This document shows, piece after piece, positions 1-8,205 of a stretch of DNA of 64,000 bases; the stretch's first letter is position 1; the number at the start of each line of letters is the position of its first letter. The stretch covers positions 124,001 to 188,000 of the forward strand of contig NZ_JACKTL010000033.1 in NCBI RefSeq assembly GCF_025822245.1. Reading direction: 5' to 3'. Origin of the DNA: Mycolicibacterium hodleri (GTDB lineage: Bacteria > Actinomycetota > Actinomycetes > Mycobacteriales > Mycobacteriaceae). The position numbers and the translations under genes are program-made. The notes beneath the pieces were generated by a model, which did no database searches, was not told where the DNA came from, and saw only the letters and a program-made list of their open reading frames with translations.

Positions 1-464
1 GGACAGCCTCCGGCGTGGCGGATCAGCGTCGCCGACCTGAGCACCGGACGTACGACGTTCTCCTCGTTCCCGGGTCTGCACCGGGTGTTCACGGTCGTCG
101 GGGACCACGGCGTCACTCTCTCCTGGGTCGGGCGCACCGTCGAGCTCGACCCCCTCGAGCCCTGCCCGTTCGACGGCGAGCTGGCGCCCGACTGCGTGGC
201 GAGCGGGCCGACGAGCGCGTTCAACGTCATGGTCGACGCCTCCGCGGCGACCGTGCACGTCGAGCCGCTCCACCTCGCTCACTCCGCGGTGTTCACCGAC
301 CCCGACGCAACCACGGTCGTCTACGTCCACCGGGGCAGCCTCGCCTCCGGCGACCACGCCGCCGGCACCGGGGACTGTCTCGTCGGGAGTCCGTCGAGGT
401 CACCGGGACCGCATCCATCCTGGTGGCCACGATCCACCCGCTGACGGGCAGCCGACACGGGTAA
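1..464 (+). pseudogene. HutD/Ves-family protein, 5'-truncated and frameshifted
   Basis: The frame open from base 1 reads WRISVADLS, then SSFPGLHRVFTVV and GPTSAFNVM, which fits the cupin-like HutD/Ves family often found near histidine or other amino-acid degradation genes. The 5' end lies outside the window. After the residues GDCLV (codon ending at 384) the frame changes. Frame 1 gives a low-quality tail that stops at 444, while frame 3 continues with ESVEVTGTASILVATIHPL and stops at 464. One extra G in the GGG at 385-387 would join both parts into one natural C-terminus. So this is either a real frameshift or a sequencing error. Family call is fairly sure; function is not known. Confidence 0.7.
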
Positions 465-633
465 TGCGGTTAAACCCGCAATAGCACCGAGAAACACCAT
501 CGATCGATTGAGGCGGGGATCGTCAAGATGCGCCTCGCGTCGTCTAATGCTAGATTACGGTGACTCCTACAAGGAAACAGACGGATGGGCGTAAACCGCT
601 GTCTGGACCAGACGACACCACGAGGACCATCAC
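465..633 (+). promoter_or_regulatory. Leader/promoter region of the nitrogen operon
   Basis: This 169-base gap precedes the first operon gene. TAGATT at 551-556 matches the mycobacterial -10 pattern TANNNT, but I found no matching -35 element at the right distance and no convincing GlnR box. GAGGA lies shortly before the GTG start at 634. Confidence 0.3.
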
Positions 634-1824
634 GTGCCGGACACCACCAGCTTCCTGATCGTCGGGGGCGGTCTCGAGGGACTCGCCATCGCCTACTCGC
701 TTGCCGAACGCGGTGAGACCGACGTCCTGGTACTCGAGCGCGACACCTTGTGCTCGGGCATGACCGCGAAGTCCAGCGGGGTGGTGCGCTGCCACTACGG
801 GACACCCTCACTGGCGGCGATGTCGTGGTACGGAATCGACGTGTTCACCCGCGCCACCGAGCTGTTCGGCGACGACATGTCATTTCGCCAGTGCGGCTAC
901 GTGGTCGGCGTCGGAGAGAACAACGTCAAGCCCCTCGAGGCCACCATCGCGATGATGCAGGGACTGGGCATCGCCACCGACTTCATCGACCACGACACCA
1001 TGGCCGACCTGTGGCCGGGGCTGCATCTCGAAGACTTCGCCCTCTTTGCCTACGAGCCGCTCGGTGGACGCGGCGAGGCGTACATGACGGGCATGGCCTT
1101 CGCCGCGACGGCACGCAAGATGGGCGTCACCATCCGCCAGGGGACGTTGGTCACCGAACTGCTGACCAATGACCACGGCTCGGTGTACGGCGTGACCGTG
1201 GCCGACGGATCGCAGATCCACGCCGACCACGTCATCCTCGCCAACGGACCGTGGGCACCCACCCTCGCCGCCGGTGTCGGAGTCGACCTGGACGTGAAGG
1301 CGCAACGGGCCCAACTGGTGCTGGTGGACCAGGGCGTCCCCACCCCCGAAGTGCCCGTGCTGTCGGATCTCGCCGGACTGCAGTACATCTGCCGCGAGCC
1401 CAACGGTGAACTGCTGGTAGGCAATTCCGACCATCAGGCCCCGGAATTCGTCGACCCGGACAAGTACGTGAACCGAGCCGACGAATCGGCGATCGAGAAG
1501 AACGTCGTCAAGCTCGGCCATCGGCTGCCCGACATGCCCGACCCGCGCATCACCAGCTCGTACGTCGGCGCCTACGACGTCACCCCCGACTACAACCCGA
1601 TCATCGGGCCGTCGCCCGTGGACGGGTTGTTCCTCGCGACCGGATTCTCCGGTCACGGATTCAAGATCTCGCCAGCGGTGGGCAAGCTCGTCGCCGACCT
1701 GTTGGTCGACGGCGAGACCTCGTTGCCCAACGTCAACGCCGACGACTTCCGGTACTCGCGATTCGCCGAAGGCGACTTGCTGTTCAGCCTCCATCCCTAC
1801 GAGGGCGCAGGAGAAATGCGATGA
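634..1824 (+). CDS. FAD-dependent oxidoreductase (sarcosine oxidase beta / DAO family)
   Basis: 396 aa, GTG start preceded by GAGGA. The N-terminus has the Rossmann motif GGGLEG (residues 11-16) and a SSGVVRCHYG segment like that of sarcosine-oxidase beta subunits. The C-terminus has GFSGHGFKISPAVGKL, the conserved FAD-binding end of the DAO family. It probably oxidises a secondary or N-methylated amino acid. It overlaps the next gene by ATGA (1821-1824), so it belongs to the same operon as the glutamine-synthetase-like and glutamate-synthase-like genes. In methylotrophs the analogous step uses the four-subunit N-methylglutamate dehydrogenase; only one such subunit is seen here. The substrate is inferred from context. 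Confidence 0.85.
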   Translation: MPDTTSFLIVGGGLEGLAIAYSLAERGETDVLVLERDTLCSGMTAKSSGVVRCHYGTPSLAAMSWYGIDVFTRATELFGDDMSFRQCGYVVGVGENNVKPLEATIAMMQGLGIATDFIDHDTMADLWPGLHLEDFALFAYEPLGGRGEAYMTGMAFAATARKMGVTIRQGTLVTELLTNDHGSVYGVTVADGSQIHADHVILANGPWAPTLAAGVGVDLDVKAQRAQLVLVDQGVPTPEVPVLSDLAGLQYICREPNGELLVGNSDHQAPEFVDPDKYVNRADESAIEKNVVKLGHRLPDMPDPRITSSYVGAYDVTPDYNPIIGPSPVDGLFLATGFSGHGFKISPAVGKLVADLLVDGETSLPNVNADDFRYSRFAEGDLLFSLHPYEGAGEMR

Positions 1825-3212
1825 CCCACACCGACGTCGACCTCGACGATATCGAGACACATTCCCCGACAACGGCATTGGAGCCACCAGCCGAGAAGCA
1901 CGGCCGGGCGCCCACCCTGTCGGAGGTGGCGCGCGCCAGCGGCACCACCTTCATCCTGGCCCTCTTCGTGACCCTGTCCGGCAAGCCGTGCGCCAAGCTC
2001 GTCCCGATCCAGGCGGTCGAGCAACTCGAAACCGACGGCGTCGGGTTCGCCGGATACGCGGCGGGCCACATGGGCCAGGAACCCAAGGACTCCGACCTGG
2101 TGGCGATGGCCGACGTCACGTCCTTCACCCCGATCTCGTTCATCAAGCCGGGTCTGGCGATCGTGCACTGCGATCCGCACGTCGACGGCAGGCCATGGCC
2201 GTTCGCACCGAGAATCATCCTGCGAGAGCAGTTACGCAAGGCCGCGGAGCTGGGGTACTCGGTCAACGTCGGCGCCGAGATCGAGTACTTCTTGGTCAAC
2301 CGCGTCAACGGGGAACTCGTCACCGCAGACCGCAGTGACACCAGCGCCACTCCCTGTTACGACGCGCGAGACGTCACCCGCATGTACGACCACCTCACCG
2401 AGATCTCCGCAGCGATGAACACACTCGGGTGGGGCAACTACGCCAACGACCACGAAGACGGCAACGGACAGTTCGAGCAGAACTTCGACTACGCCGACGC
2501 CATGACCACCGCCGACCGCGTCATCACGTTGAGGTATCTGCTGTCTGTCGTCGCCGAGAAGCGCGGCATGCAGGCAACCTTCATGCCGAAGCCCTTCACC
2601 ACCCGCACCGGCAGCGGTCTGCACATGCATCTGTCCCTCTGGAACGACGCGGGCGCGGTCTTCCCGGATTCCGACGACGAGTTGGGGCTCGGTTTGTCCC
2701 GGACCGCCTACGCATTCGTGGCCGGGATCCTCGAGCACGCCTGCGCACTCCAGGGGTTGATCGCACCAACGGTAAACTCCTACAAGCGAACCGGTGCGAC
2801 GGCGACGACAAGTGGGGCGACGTGGTCGCCGCGGTACGCCACCTACGGGGGCAACGACCGCACGCACTACCTCCGGGTACCGGACCACAATCGCGTCGAA
2901 CTGCGCGGCGGTGACGGATCGGCGAACCCGTACCTCGCCGCCGCCGGCGCCATTGCCGCCGGACTCGACGGGGTACGCCGCGACCTGCATCCCGGCAAGC
3001 CCGGAACGGGCGACTCCCCCAGCGAGATGCTGCCCATGACGCTGTTGCACGCGATGGACGCCTTCGAGGCCGACTCGGTGTTGACCGAGGCCCTCGACGT
3101 CGCCGGCCCGGGTGTGGCCACGTACTTCGCCACATGCAAGCGTGCGGAGTTCTTCGACTGGCACAACACGGTTTCCTCCTGGGAGATCGACCGCTACCTC
3201 ACCTCTTTCTGA
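1821..3212 (+). CDS. Type III glutamine synthetase / gamma-glutamylmethylamide synthetase-like
   Basis: 463 aa. Typical GS fold signatures are present: GAEIEYFLV (metal-ligand Glu residues), NGQFEQNF, KPFTTRTGSGLHMHLSL (catalytic His region), APTVNSYKR and VELRGGDGSANPYLA. Length and motifs fit the GlnT/GmaS branch, which ligates ammonia or methylamine to glutamate using ATP. About 45 N-terminal residues precede the conserved core. The start overlaps the FAD oxidoreductase stop (ATGA), suggesting translational coupling. Sequence alone cannot tell ammonia from methylamine as substrate. The three downstream glutamate-synthase-like pieces argue for a GmaS-like or glutamine-cycling role. Confidence 0.85.
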   Translation: MTHTDVDLDDIETHSPTTALEPPAEKHGRAPTLSEVARASGTTFILALFVTLSGKPCAKLVPIQAVEQLETDGVGFAGYAAGHMGQEPKDSDLVAMADVTSFTPISFIKPGLAIVHCDPHVDGRPWPFAPRIILREQLRKAAELGYSVNVGAEIEYFLVNRVNGELVTADRSDTSATPCYDARDVTRMYDHLTEISAAMNTLGWGNYANDHEDGNGQFEQNFDYADAMTTADRVITLRYLLSVVAEKRGMQATFMPKPFTTRTGSGLHMHLSLWNDAGAVFPDSDDELGLGLSRTAYAFVAGILEHACALQGLIAPTVNSYKRTGATATTSGATWSPRYATYGGNDRTHYLRVPDHNRVELRGGDGSANPYLAAAGAIAAGLDGVRRDLHPGKPGTGDSPSEMLPMTLLHAMDAFEADSVLTEALDVAGPGVATYFATCKRAEFFDWHNTVSSWEIDRYLTSF

Positions 3213-3240
3213 TCACCACAACTCTTCGAGGAGGCATTCC

Positions 3241-4140
3241 ATGTGTGGAATCGTCGGTCTTCATCTGCGTGACGCCACGCTCCATCCCCAACTGGGGGCC
3301 CTGCTGTCCGGGATGCTGGACGCGATGTGCGACCGGGGCCCAGACTCGGCCGGCATGGCCGTCTACGGTGACCCGACGTGGTCACCGGAGGGTGAGGCCA
3401 CCGTCTCGCTCCTCGACTCCCCCATTCCTGCAACCGAACTCGCCGAACAGCTCGGCCTCGCACTCTCCGCGCCGGTTACCGGTCACGACCTCGACCCGAC
3501 CATCGTGGTCCACGCCCCCGTGGCGACCGACGTGCTGACCGCCGCGGTGCGTTCCACCGTGCCGACCGCCCGCATCATCGGATTCGGTGAGCACCTGACC
3601 GTCCTCAAGGGGATGGGCAACCCGACCGATTTGGCGAATCGCTTCGGCCTGCGCTCGGCCAGCGGATGGCAGGGCGTCGCCCACACCCGGATGGCCACCG
3701 AATCGGCCGTCACGGCGGGGGGTTCGCATCCGTTCGCCGTCGGCCCGGATCAGTGCCTGGTGCACAACGGGTCGTTCTCCAATCACATGTCGATCAAGCA
3801 CGACCTCGAACGCGCCGGCGTCACCTTCGACAGCGAGAACGACACCGAGGTGGGTGCGCGGTACGTCGCCAAGCAGCTCGCCGAGGGCGTCGACCTGGAG
3901 AAGGCCCTTCTGATGCTCAACGAGACCTTCGACGGCTTCTACACCCTGCTGGTGTCCACCAGCGACTCCTTCGCGGTGGTCCGCGACGCCATCGCCTGCA
4001 AGCCGGCGATCATCGCCGAAACCGACCGCTGGGTGGCCATGGCGTCGGAGTACCGCGCCCTGGCGCAGCTCCCCGGCATCGACACCGCCCGCATCTTCGA
4101 ACCCGAGCCAGAAGAGGTCTACGTATGGCACCGCCAGTGA
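3241..4140 (+). CDS. Class II glutamine amidotransferase (MgsA/GlxB-like)
   Basis: 299 aa. The start at 3241 is set by a strong GGAGG site and by MCGIVGL, which puts the catalytic Cys at position 2 after Met removal, as in the N-terminal domain of glutamate synthase and GlmS. Further Ntn-hydrolase marks are RMATESAVT, HPFAVGP, VHNGSFSNH and SENDTEVGA. It should release ammonia or methylamine from a gamma-glutamyl amide. It is the first of three genes that together match the large subunit of glutamate synthase. An open frame extends upstream to 3112 but overlaps the previous gene and destroys the Cys2 arrangement. Confidence 0.88.
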   Translation: MCGIVGLHLRDATLHPQLGALLSGMLDAMCDRGPDSAGMAVYGDPTWSPEGEATVSLLDSPIPATELAEQLGLALSAPVTGHDLDPTIVVHAPVATDVLTAAVRSTVPTARIIGFGEHLTVLKGMGNPTDLANRFGLRSASGWQGVAHTRMATESAVTAGGSHPFAVGPDQCLVHNGSFSNHMSIKHDLERAGVTFDSENDTEVGARYVAKQLAEGVDLEKALLMLNETFDGFYTLLVSTSDSFAVVRDAIACKPAIIAETDRWVAMASEYRALAQLPGIDTARIFEPEPEEVYVWHRQ

Positions 4141-4835
4141 GCACCACCACCCCGACGGCGAACGGAGTGATCGACCTCCGGACGTCGAGCACCCGCGAGG
4201 TCAACGAGTTGCTCAGCTCGCCGGGCGCGCCCACCCGGCTCACCATCACCCATCCCGAGGGCGCGCACGCGCTGGCATGTGGGCTCGACGCCGACCTCGA
4301 CGTCACCATCGACGGTCACGTCGGCTACTACTGCGCCGGCATGAACCAGAAGGCCACCGTGACCGTCACCGGCAACGCCGGGGTAGGCGTCGCGGAGAAC
4401 ATGATGTCGGGACGGGTGCACGTCAAGGGCGACGCCTCGCAGTCGGCGGGCGCCACCGCACACGGTGGCATTCTGATCGTCGACGGCAATGCCGCTGCGC
4501 GCTGCGGCATTTCGATGAAGGGCGTCGACGTCGTCGTCGGTGGCAACGTCGGCCACATGAGTGCCTTCATGGGCCAGGCTGGCAGGCTCGTCGTCTGCGG
4601 AAACGCCGGTGAGGCACTGGGCGACTCGATCTACGAGGCGCGGCTGTACGTCCGTGGCACCGTGGCGTCGCTCGGCGCGGACTGCGTCAAGAAGGACATG
4701 CGCGAGGAACATCTCGCCGAGCTGGCGCAGCTGCTCGAGGCTGCCGGCATGACGCACGACCCCGGCGAGTTCACCCGCTACGGCTCCGCCCGCCAGCTCT
4801 ACAACTTCCACGTCGACAACGCCAGCGCGTACTAG
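4125..4835 (+). CDS. GXGXG beta-helix subunit of split glutamate-synthase-like enzyme (MgsB/GlxC-like)
   Basis: 236 aa. The body is a run of Gly-spaced beta-helix repeats (for example TVTGNAGVGVAENMMSG, VKGDASQSAGATAHGG, DGNAAARCGISMKG, GGNVGHMSAFMG), the C-terminal GXGXG domain of glutamate synthase on its own. It overlaps the amidotransferase gene by 16 bases. An alternative start is GTG at 4137, which would give a GTGA overlap. It has no catalytic residues of its own and is expected to act as a structural subunit linking the amidotransferase and FMN subunits. Confidence 0.85.
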   Translation: MAPPVSTTTPTANGVIDLRTSSTREVNELLSSPGAPTRLTITHPEGAHALACGLDADLDVTIDGHVGYYCAGMNQKATVTVTGNAGVGVAENMMSGRVHVKGDASQSAGATAHGGILIVDGNAAARCGISMKGVDVVVGGNVGHMSAFMGQAGRLVVCGNAGEALGDSIYEARLYVRGTVASLGADCVKKDMREEHLAELAQLLEAAGMTHDPGEFTRYGSARQLYNFHVDNASAY

Positions 4836-4847
4836 GAGAGCCAGGTC

Positions 4848-6170
4848 ATGACGACACCCACACCCCCGACGCAGCTGCGCGAGTCCGCCACCTTCGACCG
4901 CGGCGTGATCGCCGAGATTCAGCGCGCCGCAGAGACCGGCATCTACGACATCCGCGGATGGGGCGCCAAGCGCGCGCTCCCGCACTTCGACGACCTCTTG
5001 TTCCTCGGCGCATCGGTGTCGCGCTATCCGCTAGAGGGCTACCGCGAGAAGTGTGACACCGACGTCGTGCTCGGCGACACGCATGCGAAATTCCCCTTGC
5101 ACCTGGACATCCCGATCACCATCGCGGGGATGAGCTTCGGCGCGTTGTCCGGCCAGGCGAAGGAAGCCCTCGGCCGCGGGGCCAGCGAGGTCGGCACCTC
5201 CACCACCACCGGTGACGGCGGAATGACCGCCGAGGAGCGGGGTCAGTCCAAGAATCTGGTCTACCAGTACCTGCCGTCGCGCTACGGTATGAACCCGGTC
5301 GACCTTCGCAAGGCCGACGCCATCGAGATCGTCCTCGGACAGGGCGCCAAGCCCGGCGGTGGCGGAATGCTGCTGGGGCAGAAGATCACCGAGCGGGTGG
5401 CGGGGATGCGGACCCTGCCCATGGGAGTCGACCAGCGCAGCGCCTGCCGCCATCCCGACTGGACCGGCCCTGACGACCTCGCCATCAAGATCCTCGAGTT
5501 GCGCGAAATCACCAACTGGGAGAAGCCGATCTACGTCAAGGTCGGCGCCACCCGGACCTACTACGACGTCAAGCTCGCGGTGAAGGCCGGCGCCGACGTC
5601 GTCGTCGTCGACGGCATGCAGGGCGGCACCGCGGCCACCCAGGAGGTGTTCATCGAACACGTCGGCATTCCGACGCTGGCCGCCATCCCGCAGGCCGTGC
5701 AGGCCTTGCAGGACATGGGTGTGCACCGATCAGTGCAGTTGGTCGTCTCGGGCGGTATTCGCAGCGGCGCCGACGTCGCCAAGGCCATGGCGCTCGGTGC
5801 TGACGCCGTCGCCATCGGAACCGCGGCACTGATTGCGCTGGGCGACAACAGCCCTCGCTTTGCGAAGGAGTACGGCGAGCTTGGCTCGGCGCCTGGCTTC
5901 TACGACGACTTCCAGGCCGGCCGCGACCCGGCCGGCATCACCACCCAGGACCCAGAGCTCGCCAAGAACCTCGACCCCGTCGAAGGCGGGCGGCGCCTGG
6001 CCAACTACCTGCGCGTGCTGACGATGGAGGCACAGACGCTCGCACGAGCCTGCGGCAAATCGCACCTGCGCAACCTCGAACCCGAGGACTTGGTCGCCCT
6101 CACCGTCGAAGCGTCGGCGATGGCACGGGTGCCCCTCGCCGGCACCAACTGGATTCCCGGCCGGTACTGA
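4848..6170 (+). CDS. FMN-binding glutamate-synthase-like subunit (MgsC/GlxD-like)
   Basis: 440 aa, GGAGAGCC ribosome site before the ATG. It has the FMN barrel of glutamate synthase: MSFGALSGQAKEAL, TGDGGMTAEER, QGAKPGGGGML, VDGMQGGTAAT and VSGGIRSGADVAKAMALGAD. In canonical GltB the barrel is followed by a Cys triplet that binds a 3Fe-4S cluster. Here the segment after GTAALIALGD contains no such Cys group, so electrons must reach FMN by another route. It should transfer the amine released by the neighbouring amidotransferase onto a 2-oxo acid, making glutamate or N-methylglutamate. Confidence 0.87.
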   Translation: MTTPTPPTQLRESATFDRGVIAEIQRAAETGIYDIRGWGAKRALPHFDDLLFLGASVSRYPLEGYREKCDTDVVLGDTHAKFPLHLDIPITIAGMSFGALSGQAKEALGRGASEVGTSTTTGDGGMTAEERGQSKNLVYQYLPSRYGMNPVDLRKADAIEIVLGQGAKPGGGGMLLGQKITERVAGMRTLPMGVDQRSACRHPDWTGPDDLAIKILELREITNWEKPIYVKVGATRTYYDVKLAVKAGADVVVVDGMQGGTAATQEVFIEHVGIPTLAAIPQAVQALQDMGVHRSVQLVVSGGIRSGADVAKAMALGADAVAIGTAALIALGDNSPRFAKEYGELGSAPGFYDDFQAGRDPAGITTQDPELAKNLDPVEGGRRLANYLRVLTMEAQTLARACGKSHLRNLEPEDLVALTVEASAMARVPLAGTNWIPGRY

Positions 6171-6173
6171 CGA

Positions 6174-7400
6174 GTGAGCTCCTTCGACGGCCTGTGGGGC
6201 GCCCTTCTCGACGTGGGCCTGCATCGGTCGACGCGCGGATATCGCCGATTTGCCTGGGGTGACGCTGATCTGACACTGCGTGAGTGGTTTCGGTCGAACG
6301 CCACGAGCCGCGGCATGGACGTCGAGGAGGACCGCAACGGCAACCTGTGGGCATGGTGGATGCCCGTCGGCTGGAGCGGCGACCCCACGGGTGCGTTCGT
6401 CACCGGTTCGCATTTGGACTCGGTGCCCGACGGTGGCGCGTTCGACGGACCGCTGGGTGTCGTGTCGGGCTTCGCTGCGGTCGACCTCCTTCGCGAGCGT
6501 GGTGTGAAACCGACGATTCCCGTTGCGGTGGCGGCTTTCTCGGACGAAGAGGGCGCGCGGTTCGGTGTCGCCTGCGTCGGGAGCCAGTTGAGCACCGGGG
6601 CGCTGACGCCGGATCGAGCCCTCGGGCTCCGGGACGCCGACGGGGTGACTCTGGCCGAGGCGATGACGAAGGCGGGTCGCGCACCGCAACACGTCGGCGC
6701 CGACACCACACTCACCGACAGGGTCGGGGTGTATGTGGAGTTGCACGTCGAGCAGGGTCGAGCCTTGGACCTCGTCGACCGACCGCTGGCCGTCGCGTCG
6801 TCGATCTGGCCACACGGACGGTGGGAGTTCACCTTCACCGGCGAGGCCAACCACGCCGGCGCGACGCGATTGGTGGACCGTCGAGACCCGATGCTGCCCT
6901 TCGCGTCGTCGGTGCACAGCGCCCGTTCGGCGGCGGCGCTGCACGACGCGGTCGCCACGTTCGGCAAGGTCCGGGTACTTCCCAACGGTGCCAACGCGAT
7001 TCCGTCGACGGTCAAGGCCTGGCTCGACGCACGCGCCGCCGACGAGCAGACCCTGGCCGCACTCGTCGCACACGTCGAGTCCGAGGCCCGCAAGCACTGC
7101 GCGACCGACCGCGTCGACCTCGAGGTGCTCGTCGAATCCGTCACGCCCGTCGTCGACTTCCCGTCGGGGCCCCGGGAGCGGCTGGTGCGGTCCCTGGCTC
7201 ACCTCGGGGACATCCCCACCTTGCCCACGGCAGCGGGTCACGACGCGGGCATCCTCTCGGCCAAGGTGCCGACGGCGATGATGTTCGTTCGCAACCCGAC
7301 CGGAATCTCGCACTCTCCCGACGAACACGCCGAACCGGACGACTGCCACGTCGGCGTTCGTGCCCTCGCCGACGTCATGGCCGACTGGGTGGTCGGCTGA
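6174..7400 (+). CDS. M20 hydantoinase/carbamoylase-family amidase (allantoate amidohydrolase-like)
   Basis: 408 aa, GTG start 3 bases after the previous stop, hence same operon. Metal-site motifs of the family are all present: TGSHLDSVPDGGAFDG, AFSDEEGARFG, ELHVEQG, GEANHAGA and a C-terminal SHSPDEHAEPDD. Family members hydrolyse N-carbamoyl amino acids, ureidoglycolate or allantoate and release ammonia. Placed after an ammonia/methylamine-handling operon, it may supply the nitrogen that the other enzymes assimilate. Exact substrate cannot be read from the sequence. Confidence 0.85.
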   Translation: MSSFDGLWGALLDVGLHRSTRGYRRFAWGDADLTLREWFRSNATSRGMDVEEDRNGNLWAWWMPVGWSGDPTGAFVTGSHLDSVPDGGAFDGPLGVVSGFAAVDLLRERGVKPTIPVAVAAFSDEEGARFGVACVGSQLSTGALTPDRALGLRDADGVTLAEAMTKAGRAPQHVGADTTLTDRVGVYVELHVEQGRALDLVDRPLAVASSIWPHGRWEFTFTGEANHAGATRLVDRRDPMLPFASSVHSARSAAALHDAVATFGKVRVLPNGANAIPSTVKAWLDARAADEQTLAALVAHVESEARKHCATDRVDLEVLVESVTPVVDFPSGPRERLVRSLAHLGDIPTLPTAAGHDAGILSAKVPTAMMFVRNPTGISHSPDEHAEPDDCHVGVRALADVMADWVVG

Positions 7401-7563
7401 CCCGCCGCACCGGCGGACGTCACCATCGCATTGGGGGTTGACACTACCGCCGCGGTCAGGACAGCGTCATTGCCGACTCATTCCTGCCTTGAGAAGCTGG
7501 CGTCGACGGCTGAGCGGCCCTCGCCAGCCCGACGACGACGGTCACCGACGGCAGGAGCACGAC

Positions 7564-8121
7564 ATGGGTACGGCAGTTCGCGACGATCTGGTTCTCTCAC
7601 ACGCGGTCGCGACCGCGGACGTGGAGGCGCCCTTCGATCACGTCGACGTCGCACAGTGGCTGAAAACGCTTCCGACACACGAATATCAGCGGTGCGCGCC
7701 GGGTGACCACAAGGCCGCCGGCTACACCGTCGACGACGACGGGACGCCGATGTCGATCAACGTCGAGATGATCGGTACGGGGCTGGTGATCCAGCAGTAC
7801 CGCTTCGAGGTCGCCGAGCGCCACTACTGCAAGATGGTGTCGTCGTCAGACGTTCTGACCCCGTCCGGGTGGACCACCACCCAGGTCATCTGGGAGCTGC
7901 GGATGGAGCAGCTCGACGGGGATTGCTGCCGCTACACCAACACGGTGACGTCGCATCCCACCGAGCACTTCTTGGAATTCGTCGCCGAGCACGGCCAGAC
8001 GTTCGATGAGGCGGCGGCGGCCCGGCAAGAGGCCTCGGGACGGCATTGCGAGGTGGAAACGCCCCGGTACGCGGAGAGCATCGCCCGATGGGCCTTCTCG
8101 CGCGCCGCCGAGTCCGCCTGA
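7564..8121 (+). CDS. Unrecognised 185-aa protein, possibly SRPBCC-like
   Basis: The ATG at 7564 has GGCAGGAG at a good distance; the longer open frame from 7360 overlaps the amidase gene. The protein is acidic, soluble and without signal peptide. It alternates predicted beta strands (SINVEMIGTGLVIQQYRFEV, TTTQVIWELRMEQLDGDCC) and ends in a helix (FDEAAAARQEASGRHCEVE). This pattern resembles SRPBCC/START-like ligand-binding proteins, but I see no diagnostic motif. It stands alone between the nitrogen operon and the MarR-controlled oxidoreductase. Confidence 0.6.
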   Translation: MGTAVRDDLVLSHAVATADVEAPFDHVDVAQWLKTLPTHEYQRCAPGDHKAAGYTVDDDGTPMSINVEMIGTGLVIQQYRFEVAERHYCKMVSSSDVLTPSGWTTTQVIWELRMEQLDGDCCRYTNTVTSHPTEHFLEFVAEHGQTFDEAAAARQEASGRHCEVETPRYAESIARWAFSRAAESA

Positions 8122-8135
8122 CGCGCGGGGAATTG

Positions 8136-8184
8136 CTTCGACATCGAAGGAGTTACATCCTCCGTAACTGCTTCACATTCGAAG
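8136..8184. promoter_or_regulatory. Two MarR-type operator boxes upstream of the quinone oxidoreductase
   Basis: CTTCGACATCGAAG (8136-8149) and CTTCACATTCGAAG (8171-8184) are near-palindromic 14-mers 35 bases apart, just before the start at 8206. The same motif recurs as a perfect palindrome before the MarR gene at 9223-9236. Between them lies a nested dyad, GAAGGAGTTAC (8146-8156) and GTAACTGCTTC (8164-8174), 10 of 11 pairs matching. Confidence 0.65.
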
Positions 8185-8205
8185 CACCTGACGACGGAGG
8201 ACATC

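Noticed and set aside
880..1887. 335-aa open frame on the minus strand
   Set aside because: Lies antisense over the FAD oxidoreductase and has no family signature; an artefact of high GC.
5730..7349. 539-aa minus-strand open frame
   Set aside because: Antisense to the FMN subunit and amidase genes, which carry clear motifs; Arg/Gly-rich shadow composition.
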